The position numbers and the translations under genes were made by a program. A stretch of 64,000 nucleotides of DNA, taken from NCBI RefSeq assembly GCF_034479375.1, contig NZ_CP140155.1, forward strand, positions 1,860,001-1,924,000, in the 5' to 3' direction. Positions 1 through 7,864 of the stretch are shown piece after piece; position 1 is the stretch's first letter; every line of letters begins with the position of its first letter. Below the pieces are notes generated by a model. That model had not been told where the DNA came from and searched no databases. It saw only the letters and a list, made by a program, of their open reading frames with translations. Origin of the DNA: Rhodopseudomonas palustris. Its GTDB lineage: Bacteria; Pseudomonadota; Alphaproteobacteria; Rhizobiales; Xanthobacteraceae.

Positions 1-208
1 CGGTGACGTCCTCGCCGGCGAGCAATATCCGCCCGCCGGACGGTGGCAGATCGCCGGAAATCAGATTGACCAGCGTCGTCTTGCCGGCGCCGTTGGGGCC
101 GATCAGCGCGACCCGGTCGCCGCTTGACAGCGCGAACGACACATCGGCGGTGACCTGCAAGCCCCCGAACGACCGCGACAGATTCTGAACCTCGAGCAAG
201 CGGGTCAT
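1..208 (-). CDS. livG: Branched-chain amino acid-type ABC transporter ATP-binding protein, LivG-like (partial)
   Basis: Only the first 69 or so codons are inside the window; the gene runs off the left edge. The start ATG is at 206-208 and overlaps the stop of the permease gene before it (ATGA). The N-terminus has the typical ABC entry (LLEVQNLSRSFGG) and a complete Walker A motif, GPNGAGKT, followed by LVNLISG, which is usual for LivG. It should energise uptake by the livH/livM permeases next to it, as a cytoplasmic ATPase on the inner membrane. Later motifs (Q-loop, signature, Walker B) cannot be checked here. Confidence 0.9.
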   Translation of the reverse strand, partial: MTRLLEVQNLSRSFGGLQVTADVSFALSSGDRVALIGPNGAGKTTLVNLISGDLPPSGGRILLAGEDVT

Positions 209-1206
209 CGCACCGCCCTCGCCTGCCGGAAGTCCTCGATCCGCCGGACGACCTCGTTGACCAGACCGCGCGGGAAGAACAGCACCACCACGATCAGCAA
301 CAGGCCGACCAGGATCATCCAGTGGAAGGGGCTGGCCGCGGAGACGTAGTGGTGGAACAGTTCGAACAGGATGGCGCCGATCAGGGCGCCCCACAGATTG
401 CCGGCGCCGCCGAGGATCAGCATGATCAGCGCCTCTGCGGATCGCTCGAAGCCGACGCTGTCGAGCCCGACGACGCCGGTGTTGATCGCCGTCAGCGCGC
501 CGCCGAGGCCGGCGACAGCGCCCGCGACGCAATACATGATCACCAGCCGCGGGTAGACCCGAACGCCGATCATGCGCGCGCGCAGGGTGTCGTCCTTGAT
601 CGCGCGGCACATCAGGCTGAACGGCGATCGCGCGAAACGCAGCAGCGCCACCATCGCGATCAGCAGCACCGCCACCGAAAACACGTAGCCGGTCCGGCCG
701 AACATGTCGAAATTGAACACGCCGAACACCGGCCCCGGCGAAATGCCGGCCAGGCCGTCGCTGCCGCCGGTGATCGACGACAGCTTGTTGGCCAGCGCGG
801 CGACGAGCTGGCCGAAGGCGATCGACAGCACCAATTGCGGAAGGCCGCGGAAGCGCGTGACCAAGAGGCCGGACACCAGGCCGGTGCAGGTGCCGGCGAC
901 GGCACCGACGAGAAGCATCGCGATCGGATCGGTGATGCCGGCCAGCGCGGCGTTGCCCGCGGCGTAAGCGGCGACGCCGAACAGCGCCGCGTGTCCGAGC
1001 GTCGCGACGCCACAATAGCCGGTGACGAGATCGAGCGAGATGACGAGGAACGCCAGACCGATCACGCGCGTCAGAAAGGCGAGATCATCAGGGAAGACGA
1101 AATAGCCGATCGCCCCGAGACCGGCGATGATCGCAGCGGCCATCAGGTCGTTGCGAAGGCCGGCGGTGGCGACCGGACCGGCGGTGTCGGAAGTGGTCGT
1201 CATCAA
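205..1206 (-). CDS. livM: ABC transporter permease, LivM family
   Basis: A 333-residue, very hydrophobic inner-membrane protein with about eight to ten predicted membrane spans. The central segment (GYCGVATLGHAALFGVAAYA) is the LivM signature loop, and a cytoplasmic coupling stretch with the acidic-arginine pattern AIKDDTLRARMIGV follows later. Length fits the family. It forms the permease heterodimer with the gene before it; start and stop overlap by ATGA with livH and livG, so translation is probably coupled. The substrate cannot be read from the permease; the neighbours suggest an amine- or carboxylate-containing compound rather than leucine. Confidence 0.93.
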   Translation of the reverse strand: MMTTTSDTAGPVATAGLRNDLMAAAIIAGLGAIGYFVFPDDLAFLTRVIGLAFLVISLDLVTGYCGVATLGHAALFGVAAYAAGNAALAGITDPIAMLLVGAVAGTCTGLVSGLLVTRFRGLPQLVLSIAFGQLVAALANKLSSITGGSDGLAGISPGPVFGVFNFDMFGRTGYVFSVAVLLIAMVALLRFARSPFSLMCRAIKDDTLRARMIGVRVYPRLVIMYCVAGAVAGLGGALTAINTGVVGLDSVGFERSAEALIMLILGGAGNLWGALIGAILFELFHHYVSAASPFHWMILVGLLLIVVVLFFPRGLVNEVVRRIEDFRQARAVR

Positions 1207-2072
1207 TGGGCCCTTCCGAACAGGCCGTGGGGGAAGATGTACACGATCACGATCACCGCGACATAGAAGAAGAATTCGCCGAACTCCGGCGCCAGATACT
1301 TGCCGGTGGTGTCGGCGAGGCCGAGCAGCAGCGACGCGGCGAGCGCGCCCGTGACCGACCCCGCGCCGCCGACGGAGACGACGACGAGGAACGTCACCAT
1401 GTAGCGCAGCGCATAGAACGGCTCGACCGGCAGCAGCTCGGCGCCGACGACGCCGCCGAACGCGGCGAGCCCGACCGCCAGCGCGAACGTCGCCGAATAG
1501 ACGACCTGTGTCCGGATGCCCAACGCCTCCGCCATGTCGCCATTGTCGACCGCCGCACGCAGCCGCACGCCGAACTCGGTCTTCTCGATCAGAAGCCAGA
1601 GCGCGACCGCCGTCACCACGCCGCAGCCGATCACGAACAGCCGGTGCGCCGGGATCATGCGGAAGCCGAGATCGAACGGGCCTTTGAGCAGCTCCGGAAG
1701 CGGGATCGGCTTCGAGGTCGGACCGAAAATGTAATTGGCGATGCCGACGATGAAGAAGGTGATGCCGATCGTCAGCAGGATCTGGGTCAGTTCGTCGGAG
1801 CGGCGATAGATGCGGCGATACAGCAGGAACTCGAACGGCACCGACACGATCACCGTCCCGATCACCGCGATCAGGATCGCGACCGGATAGGAAACGCCGA
1901 GCGACACCAGCGCGAACGAGGCGAGATAACCGCCGATCATCGCGAACGCGCCGTGGGCGAGATTCACCACCCGCATCAGCCCCATCATGATCGACAGGCC
2001 GATCGAGATCGTGAACAGCACCATGCCGTAAGCGAGCGCGTCCGGCAGAATTCCGAGAACGGTCTGCATCAC
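1203..2072 (-). CDS. livH: ABC transporter permease, LivH family
   Basis: A 289-residue integral membrane permease. The N-terminal GLSIMMGLMRVVNLAHGAFA motif is the diagnostic LivH loop (G-x-x-N-x-A-H-G). Length and hydrophobicity are normal for the family. It pairs with the LivM-like permease, whose start codon overlaps its stop. It lies 181 bases after the gene for the binding protein, separated by a hairpin, and is therefore likely transcribed in the same operon but at lower level than the binding protein. Confidence 0.93.
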   Translation of the reverse strand: MMQTVLGILPDALAYGMVLFTISIGLSIMMGLMRVVNLAHGAFAMIGGYLASFALVSLGVSYPVAILIAVIGTVIVSVPFEFLLYRRIYRRSDELTQILLTIGITFFIVGIANYIFGPTSKPIPLPELLKGPFDLGFRMIPAHRLFVIGCGVVTAVALWLLIEKTEFGVRLRAAVDNGDMAEALGIRTQVVYSATFALAVGLAAFGGVVGAELLPVEPFYALRYMVTFLVVVSVGGAGSVTGALAASLLLGLADTTGKYLAPEFGEFFFYVAVIVIVYIFPHGLFGRAH

Positions 2073-2215
2073 GACACCGTCGCCGTCGCCACCGCCGGCA
2101 TCGGCCGGCGAGCCCGACAGGATCGCGATATCGACGTGTCCAACTCAGCCTTCACGACCCGGCCCTCGCGCTCGATTCCGAAGCGGCCCGCGGCCGCCCG
2201 CCCCTGTTACCGCGA

Positions 2216-2245
2216 CCGCCCTCCGCATTCCAGCGCAGAGGGCGG
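2216..2245 (-). terminator. Hairpin between binding protein and permease genes
   Basis: An 8-bp perfect stem (CCGCCCTC with GAGGGCGG, 14-nt loop) lies just after the binding-protein stop. There is no clear U-run, so this may be an mRNA-stabilising or attenuating hairpin of the kind common after binding-protein genes of ABC operons rather than a full terminator. Confidence 0.4.
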
Positions 2246-2253
2246 CCAGTTTG

Positions 2254-3426
2254 CTACTTTGCGAGGCCCCAGTCGGGCTGCGCCTTGAAGGTCTCGAGCT
2301 CCTTGTTGATCAGCTTGCCGTCGACCTTCTCGACTTCGCGCAGATAGACGTTCTGCGTGATGTGCCGGGTGTCCGGATCGATCGAGACCGGGCCGCGCGG
2401 GCTCACCCACTCCATGCCCTTCACCGCCGCGATCGCCTTGTCGGGATCGCTCTTGCCGGAGGTCGCCTCGATCATCTTGTAGATCAGGCGCGCGCCGTCA
2501 TAGGCCGCGACCGACGTCATGGTGACTTCGTCGAGCTTGGCGCCGCCCTTCTGGAGCTGGGCCAGGAACGCCTTGTTTTCGGGCGAGTCGTGCGAGACGG
2601 CATAGTGATAGGTCGACAGAATGCCGAGCCCGGCCTCGCCGATGTTCGGCAAATCCGGCTCGGTGACGACGTCGCCGGTCGACATCAGCTTGACGCCGCC
2701 CGCCTTCAGGCCGTTGTCGATGTAGGCCTTGACGAAGCCGAGAGTCGGCGGGCCCGCGGGCAGGAACGTGAAGATCATGTCGGCGCCGGAATTCTTGATC
2801 CGCTGCATGATCGGACCGAAATCCGTGGTGCTGAGCGGCATCCGGACCGCCTCGACGACCTTGCCGCCCTCGGCTTCGAACGTCTTCTTGAACGCGGTTT
2901 CGGCGTCGATGCCCGGACCGTAGTCGCTGACGGCGATCGCGACCTTGGTCGCGCCCTTGGCCTTTGCGACCTTCGCCGCCGGCACGGTGTTCTGGAACAT
3001 CGTGAACGAGGTGCGGACGATGTAAGGGCTCTTCTCGGTGATCGACGACGTCGCCGCGTTCATCACCACCATCGGCACCTTGGCTTCCTGCAGCAGCGGC
3101 GCCACCGCCATCGCATTCGGCGTGAAGTACAGGCCAGCGAGATACTGCACCTTCTCCTTGACGATCAGCTCCTGCGCCAGCGCCTTCGACTGCGCCGGGT
3201 TGGGCGACACCTCGTCGCGATAGACGAACTCCACGGTGTGCCCGGCGACCTTGTTGCCGTGCTCGGCGACCCAGGCGTCGATGCCCATCTTGTAGTTCTT
3301 GCCGAACAGCGCGTAGGGCCCGGACATCGTGCCGATGACGCCGACCTTGATGGTGTCGGCGCGCGCGCCGGTGGCGATCAACGAGACCGCCGCGAGTGCA
3401 TACACAGATCGCAATCCCCAACCCAT
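2254..3426 (-). CDS. Periplasmic substrate-binding protein, Leu/Ile/Val-binding family
   Basis: A 390-residue protein beginning with a Sec signal peptide (VYALAAVSLIATGARA, cleavage probably before DTIKVGVIG) and continuing as a type I periplasmic binding protein (Peripla_BP_6: IGTMSGPYALFGKNYKMGID, later AYDGARLIYKMIE). The start at 3426 is chosen because GGAGAG lies a few bases upstream and the signal peptide begins there; a longer reading to 3504 has no such support. It would deliver substrate to the livHM/livG-type transporter downstream. Its position after a glutamine-synthetase-like gene and a Rieske oxygenase suggests it binds the compound that these enzymes degrade. Confidence 0.9.
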   Translation of the reverse strand: MGWGLRSVYALAAVSLIATGARADTIKVGVIGTMSGPYALFGKNYKMGIDAWVAEHGNKVAGHTVEFVYRDEVSPNPAQSKALAQELIVKEKVQYLAGLYFTPNAMAVAPLLQEAKVPMVVMNAATSSITEKSPYIVRTSFTMFQNTVPAAKVAKAKGATKVAIAVSDYGPGIDAETAFKKTFEAEGGKVVEAVRMPLSTTDFGPIMQRIKNSGADMIFTFLPAGPPTLGFVKAYIDNGLKAGGVKLMSTGDVVTEPDLPNIGEAGLGILSTYHYAVSHDSPENKAFLAQLQKGGAKLDEVTMTSVAAYDGARLIYKMIEATSGKSDPDKAIAAVKGMEWVSPRGPVSIDPDTRHITQNVYLREVEKVDGKLINKELETFKAQPDWGLAK

Positions 3427-3470
3427 ACGTCTCTCCTCACTGTTGATTGACAATTTCGTGGACTTTCGGC

Positions 3471-4901
3471 TCAGAACATCTCGAAATATTCGCGCTGCTC
3501 CCACTCCGTCACTTCGGCCTGAAAGCGCTCGATTTCCGCATTCTTGATGAACGTGTAGTAATCGACGAACTCGTCGCCCAGCGCGGTCCGGAAGAACGGA
3601 TCGTCGCGCAGCGCGAAGATCGCCTCGCGCAGCGACTTCGGCAGAAGGTCCGCCTTGGTCTCGTAAGGCGTGTCGGCCGACGGCCCGGGATCGAGCGCGC
3701 GGTCGACGCCGTCGAGACCCGACAGGATCTGTGAGGCCATGTAAAGATACGGGTTTGCCGCAGGCTCACCGACCCGGTTCTCGATTCGCGTGCCGCGATC
3801 ACCCGGCCCGCCCAGCACGCGCAGCATCACGCCGCGATTGTCGCGTCCCCAGATCGCGCGATCGGGCGCGAGCGAATAGGAGCGGTAGCGTTTGTAGCCG
3901 TTGATGGTCGGCGTGGTGAACACCGTCGCGGCGCGGGCGTGCTGCAGCAGCCCCGCGAGGTAGTGCCTTCCGAGGTCGGACAGAACGTCCGTCTCCGACA
4001 CGAACGCATTGTGGCCGCCGTCCCGCGCGATCAGACACTGGTGAAGATGCCAGCCGGACGACACCACGTTCGGGATCCGCGGGCGGCACATGAAGGTGGC
4101 GTGATAGCCGTGACGTCGGCAGATCTGCTTCACCGCGCTGCGGAACAGCACCATCAGGTCCGCCGGCATCAGGCCGACGGTGGGCTGGAAGGTGAACTCG
4201 CACTGGCTGGGGCCGAACTCGACCTCGATCGAGCGCAGCGGCAGACCGAGCGCGACGATGTCGCGGCGGATCAGTTCGAGCACCGGCTCCATCTGATCGT
4301 AGCGCTGCTCGGTGAGATATTGATAGCCGTGCGACAACAGGCTGACTTCGGGCGGCTCGCCGGGCTGGCCGGCGTGCTCCGGCCGCATCTTCGGGTCTTC
4401 GACCTTGAAGACGTGGAATTCGACCTCGAGTCCCGCCATGTAGTCGTAGCCGCGATCGGCCAGTTTCTGCAGCACCGAACGATACAGCCCGCGCGTCGCG
4501 AACGGCACCGCTCGGCCGTTGGCGAAGTACAGGTCGCACAACACCCAGCCGGTGTTCGGCGCCCAGGGCAGCATCCGGAAGGTGGTCGGGTCCGGCAGCA
4601 TGACGACGTCGGCGCCGCCCTGCATCTCCGCCATGCCGAAGCCTCCGCCGGCCTGAAACACCGGAAACACCGTCTTGTGCGAGGTGTCCTTGGCCAGCAT
4701 CGTGGTGGTGATGGAGGCGCCGGACTCGAGGCAGTTCAACGCCTCCGACGCCACCAGGGTCTTGCCGCGGAGAATGCCGTGCTGATCGGGAAACGAGAAC
4801 CGGATGGTCTCGAGACCGTGCTCCTCGGCGATCCGCCGCATCCGCGCGGCGGCTTCGATCTGTTCGTCGGACCAGAGGCCGTACTTCTCAACCAGACTCA
4901 A
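3471..4901 (-). CDS. Glutamine synthetase family protein (type III-like / gamma-glutamyl ligase)
   Basis: A 476-residue GS-fold enzyme. Visible motifs are the GLEVEFHVF metal-binding segment, a second acidic segment SIEVEFGPSQCEF, the SGWHLHQ stretch matching the catalytic-loop histidine region, RIENR, and the C-terminal GEPAANPYLYMASQILSGLDG. It is not close to housekeeping GlnA: family members of this kind glutamylate amines other than ammonia (polyamines, ethanolamine, anilines). It sits between a Rieske oxygenase gene (34 bases upstream) and a Liv-type binding-protein gene, all on one strand. That recalls aniline-degradation clusters, where a GS-like enzyme makes a gamma-glutamyl conjugate before ring oxidation. 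The actual substrate is unknown. Confidence 0.85.
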   Translation of the reverse strand: MSLVEKYGLWSDEQIEAAARMRRIAEEHGLETIRFSFPDQHGILRGKTLVASEALNCLESGASITTTMLAKDTSHKTVFPVFQAGGGFGMAEMQGGADVVMLPDPTTFRMLPWAPNTGWVLCDLYFANGRAVPFATRGLYRSVLQKLADRGYDYMAGLEVEFHVFKVEDPKMRPEHAGQPGEPPEVSLLSHGYQYLTEQRYDQMEPVLELIRRDIVALGLPLRSIEVEFGPSQCEFTFQPTVGLMPADLMVLFRSAVKQICRRHGYHATFMCRPRIPNVVSSGWHLHQCLIARDGGHNAFVSETDVLSDLGRHYLAGLLQHARAATVFTTPTINGYKRYRSYSLAPDRAIWGRDNRGVMLRVLGGPGDRGTRIENRVGEPAANPYLYMASQILSGLDGVDRALDPGPSADTPYETKADLLPKSLREAIFALRDDPFFRTALGDEFVDYYTFIKNAEIERFQAEVTEWEQREYFEMF

Positions 4902-4935
4902 CGCTCGATCCTCGATCCGTTCCGCTCGCCCATGT

Positions 4936-6294
4936 TCATTCCGCCGCCGTCAGATGCGGCACCTTGGCGGCGATCTCCGCCGGCACCGGCGCGGCCCAGG
5001 GCGCGCCGCGACGACGCTTGACGTCGACCTCCATCCAATAGGTTTCCCAGCCGCGGCTCGGGCCGATGCCGTCCATCGTCGCGGGCCCCTGGATGCCGCG
5101 CGCACTGGCCTCGTCGAGCGCCAGCAGCGGCTTGCCGCCGGCCTCGGCCTTGGCGATCTCCTGACGCAGCAGCCGGCGATACTGGATGATCGCCTTGTCG
5201 CTTTGTCCGAGATGCTCGCGGGTGCGGTCCTGGATCGGGCCCATCGACTCCACCGCCCACTGGTCGTGGACGTTGATGTCGGCGCCCATGCCGGTATAGG
5301 TCGCGGTCGCCTGCTCGTGCGGATCGAAGCCGTAGTCGTTGGTCTTGTTGCGGCGGGACTTGTAGTCCGGCAGTTCGTAGAGTTCGAGCCGCTGGTCGCG
5401 CATCTTCACCTTGTCGACCGGCTTGGTGTAGCTGGTGAAGATCGCGTACCAGTAACAATTGTTGTCGTCGACCGGCACGTGCCACTGCGTGATCGTCATC
5501 TCGGTGCTCATCGGGATGACGAAGCCGTGCGGGAACAGCTGGTTGGTGACGCGCACATGGGTGCGCTCGTCGTCGATCTCGCGCAGCGCGATCAGCCGCA
5601 AGCCGTATTCGGTATGCTCGACATTGATGATAGGGCGATCGTACTCGCGCAGCACCTTGGTCATCGGCAACTCGCTCCCGGCGGAAGCGCCGCGGAACTG
5701 CTTGCCGTAGGATTGCGAGGTGTCCTCGTCCTCGAAGAAGCGATGCAGGAACGACGCGTGCGCCGGATCGATGCCGACCTCCAGCGCCTGCAGCCAGTTG
5801 CACTCGAACAGCCCCTTGAACGCGAACACATGCGTGTCGGGCGCGACGAAGCAATCGATCTCGGGGAATGCGGGCGGCTCGCCGGCGCCGAGATAGGCCC
5901 ACAGCATGCCGCCCTTGGCGACGACCGGAAATGCGCGCTGCTTGATGTTCTGGCACAGCACCGAATTGGCGGGCTCAGCCGGCGTCTCGAGGCACTTGCC
6001 ATCGACGTCGAACAGCCAGCCGTGGAAGGCGCAGCGCAGCCCGCCGCCTTCGAGCCGGCCGAACGCGAGGTCGGCGCCGCGGTGCGGACAATCGCGATCG
6101 ATCAGGCCGTAGCGTCCGGATTCGTCCTTGAACAGAACGAAGTCCTCGCCCAGCAGCCGCACCGGCTTGATCGGCCGCTCGCCTTCGAGTTCGTCGACCA
6201 GCGCCGCCGGCTGCCAATAGGCGCGCATCAGTTTGCCACAAGGCGTGGCCGGTCCGATCCGGCTGATCAGATCGTTTTGTTCCTGACTCATCAT
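4936..6294 (-). CDS. Rieske-type aromatic ring-hydroxylating oxygenase, alpha subunit (phthalate dioxygenase-like)
   Basis: A 452-residue oxygenase. The Rieske [2Fe-2S] ligands are C69-P-H71 and C88-A-F-H91; the mononuclear-iron site is D176-P-A-H179 with H184. Length and the N-terminal LMRAYWQPAAL match the phthalate 4,5-dioxygenase/vanillate demethylase group, which are homomultimers and take electrons from a separate reductase. No reductase or ferredoxin gene is present nearby. The start at 6294 follows a strong GGAGGAG eight bases upstream; earlier in-frame codons have none. It is the first gene of a minus-strand operon with the GS-like ligase and transporter, divergent from an IclR regulator. 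Confidence 0.88.
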   Translation of the reverse strand: MMSQEQNDLISRIGPATPCGKLMRAYWQPAALVDELEGERPIKPVRLLGEDFVLFKDESGRYGLIDRDCPHRGADLAFGRLEGGGLRCAFHGWLFDVDGKCLETPAEPANSVLCQNIKQRAFPVVAKGGMLWAYLGAGEPPAFPEIDCFVAPDTHVFAFKGLFECNWLQALEVGIDPAHASFLHRFFEDEDTSQSYGKQFRGASAGSELPMTKVLREYDRPIINVEHTEYGLRLIALREIDDERTHVRVTNQLFPHGFVIPMSTEMTITQWHVPVDDNNCYWYAIFTSYTKPVDKVKMRDQRLELYELPDYKSRRNKTNDYGFDPHEQATATYTGMGADINVHDQWAVESMGPIQDRTREHLGQSDKAIIQYRRLLRQEIAKAEAGGKPLLALDEASARGIQGPATMDGIGPSRGWETYWMEVDVKRRRGAPWAAPVPAEIAAKVPHLTAAE

Positions 6295-6430
6295 GGCGTT
6301 GGCCTCCTCCGGGCAGCTTGCGACGCGCTGCCTTGTGTTTGAAGGCGACAGAGCGTGTGGGGTGCCGCAACAGCCTCGCAAAAGCCAGGGCACCCTTGTC
6401 GCATGATTAAAATCGCGCTCCGCCGCAAAA

Positions 6431-6454
6431 GTTCGCTAGACGAACATTCGTTCG
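6431..6454. promoter_or_regulatory. Candidate IclR operator (overlapping GTTCG palindromes)
   Basis: Within the 366-bp divergent region between the oxygenase and iclR genes. GTTCG, 5 nt, CGAAC, 4 nt, GTTCG form two overlapping inverted repeats about 140 bases before the oxygenase start. The same GTTCG-N5-CGAAC arrangement occurs again near the iclR start. Repeated palindromes in a divergent promoter next to an IclR gene are the expected binding sites. No convincing -35/-10 pair was picked out. Confidence 0.45.
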
Positions 6455-6580
6455 ATTAGAATAAGATTGCCTCTGATGTGCAAAAGAGCAAGCGCAAATT
6501 CCATGCTGCACGTGCACAAGCTGTTTGCAGAGCCGCGCCGACCAACCGCCAAGGCGTATTTCGCGCGGAGGCCGAACTTG

Positions 6581-6597
6581 TGTTCGGCACACGAACA
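6581..6597. promoter_or_regulatory. Candidate IclR operator, second copy
   Basis: TGTTCG, 5 nt, CGAACA: a perfect 6-bp inverted repeat with the same core and spacing as the site at 6431-6445, 64 bases before the chosen iclR start. It is placed where binding could repress iclR itself. Confidence 0.45.
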
Positions 6598-6660
6598 CCG
6601 GTAAATTGTCACTGTCGCGACTGCGAAGCGGCGCTCTCCCCGGACGGACCCACGCACCGC

Positions 6661-7458
6661 ATGCCCAAACTGAAACGTCCCGCCGACCCGGCCGATGCCA
6701 GCGACGACGGCGCCGAATTCATCGAAAGCCTGGCGCGTGGGCTGCGGGTGATCGAAGCCTTCGGCGTCGAGCGCCGGCCGATGACGCTCAGCGACATCGC
6801 CAAAGCCTGCGATCTGCCGCGCGCGACCGCACGACGTGTGCTGCTGACGCTGCGCAAGGCCGGCTATGTGGCGAGCGACGACCGGCTGTTCGCCCTCACC
6901 CCGCGCGTGCTCGCGCTCGCCTCGGCCTATCTCTCGTCGAACCAGATCAGCGCCGTGCTGCAGCCGCTGATGGATGAGGTGTCGGCGACCGCCAAGGAGG
7001 TCTGCTCGCTGGCGATCCTCGATGGCGACGATGCGGTGTTCGTCGCGCGCGCCAGCCCGGCGCGGGTGTTCTCCGCGGGGATCGATCTCGGCTATCGGCT
7101 GCCGCTGTTCTGCACCTCGGTGGGCCGGGTGCTGCTCGGCCGGCTCGACAATGACGCACTCGCCGCGACGGTCGAGGCCATGAATCTGGTGGTACAGACG
7201 CCCGAAACGATCGTCGACAAGCCGACCGTGGTCGCCACTATCATCGCCGACCGCAATCGCGGCTATTCGCTGGTCGATCGCGAGGCCGAGCCGGGCTTCC
7301 GCTCGATCGCGGTCCCAATTCGCCGCTACGACGGCAGCATCGTCGCCGCCGCCAATATCGGCGCGCATGTCGACCGCATCACCACCGGCGAAATGATCGA
7401 TCGCTTCCTGCCGCCGCTGCAGCGGATGGCCGAAGAGGCCCGGCCGCTGATCATGTGA
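6661..7458 (+). CDS. IclR family transcriptional regulator
   Basis: A 265-residue regulator. The N-terminal winged helix-turn-helix is visible (FIESLARGLRVIEAFG, then MTLSDIAKACDLPRATARRV), followed by the IclR effector-binding GAF-like domain ending in RSIAVPIRRYDGSIVAAANIG, which resembles PcaR/PobR-type activators of aromatic catabolism. The ATG at 6661 begins the family-length protein; a reading from 6478 adds 61 residues that look non-coding and include a palindromic operator candidate. It is divergent from the Rieske/GS/transporter operon and probably controls it in response to substrate or intermediate. Confidence 0.88.
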   Translation: MPKLKRPADPADASDDGAEFIESLARGLRVIEAFGVERRPMTLSDIAKACDLPRATARRVLLTLRKAGYVASDDRLFALTPRVLALASAYLSSNQISAVLQPLMDEVSATAKEVCSLAILDGDDAVFVARASPARVFSAGIDLGYRLPLFCTSVGRVLLGRLDNDALAATVEAMNLVVQTPETIVDKPTVVATIIADRNRGYSLVDREAEPGFRSIAVPIRRYDGSIVAAANIGAHVDRITTGEMIDRFLPPLQRMAEEARPLIM

Positions 7459-7864
7459 TTACGGGTGTATTCGTCGCGAACCGCCGTGCGCTGGCGCTGG
7501 TGACGATTGTGGCCCGTTCCGCCGCCTCCGCCGGGCGCGTCGCGGAGCTCACCGTGCCGGTTGGATTCGCTTCGAAGGATCGAGGCGTTGCGTGCCATCG
7601 CCGGCGTAGTCCACGGCCGGCAGCGATCGACGCATTTCCTCGCCGGCGGACCGCACCATGTCGGAATGATTCCAGCAACACCATCGTCTTCGCGAAGGTG
7701 GCGTCGTGTTCGCGGCCCAATTTGTTTCATCAAAGCCACATCGCCGGAAGCAATCGCGAATTTGAGCCGTTCTAATTGCGGCCATCTTGCGATCGCGATC
7801 GTTTTCGTAGACCGCATCTCATCGGACACATGCTCGTTGATGTCTTCTGGGAGGGGCGAAGGAA
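7459..7864. other. Intergenic region without recognised gene
   Basis: About 400 bases between iclR and the TonB-dependent receptor gene. Open frames here on both strands have no recognisable domains. A palindromic GCGATCGCGATCG stretch lies near 7789-7801. A Fur, Irr or RirA iron-control box was looked for upstream of the receptor and no convincing one was seen. Confidence 0.4.
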
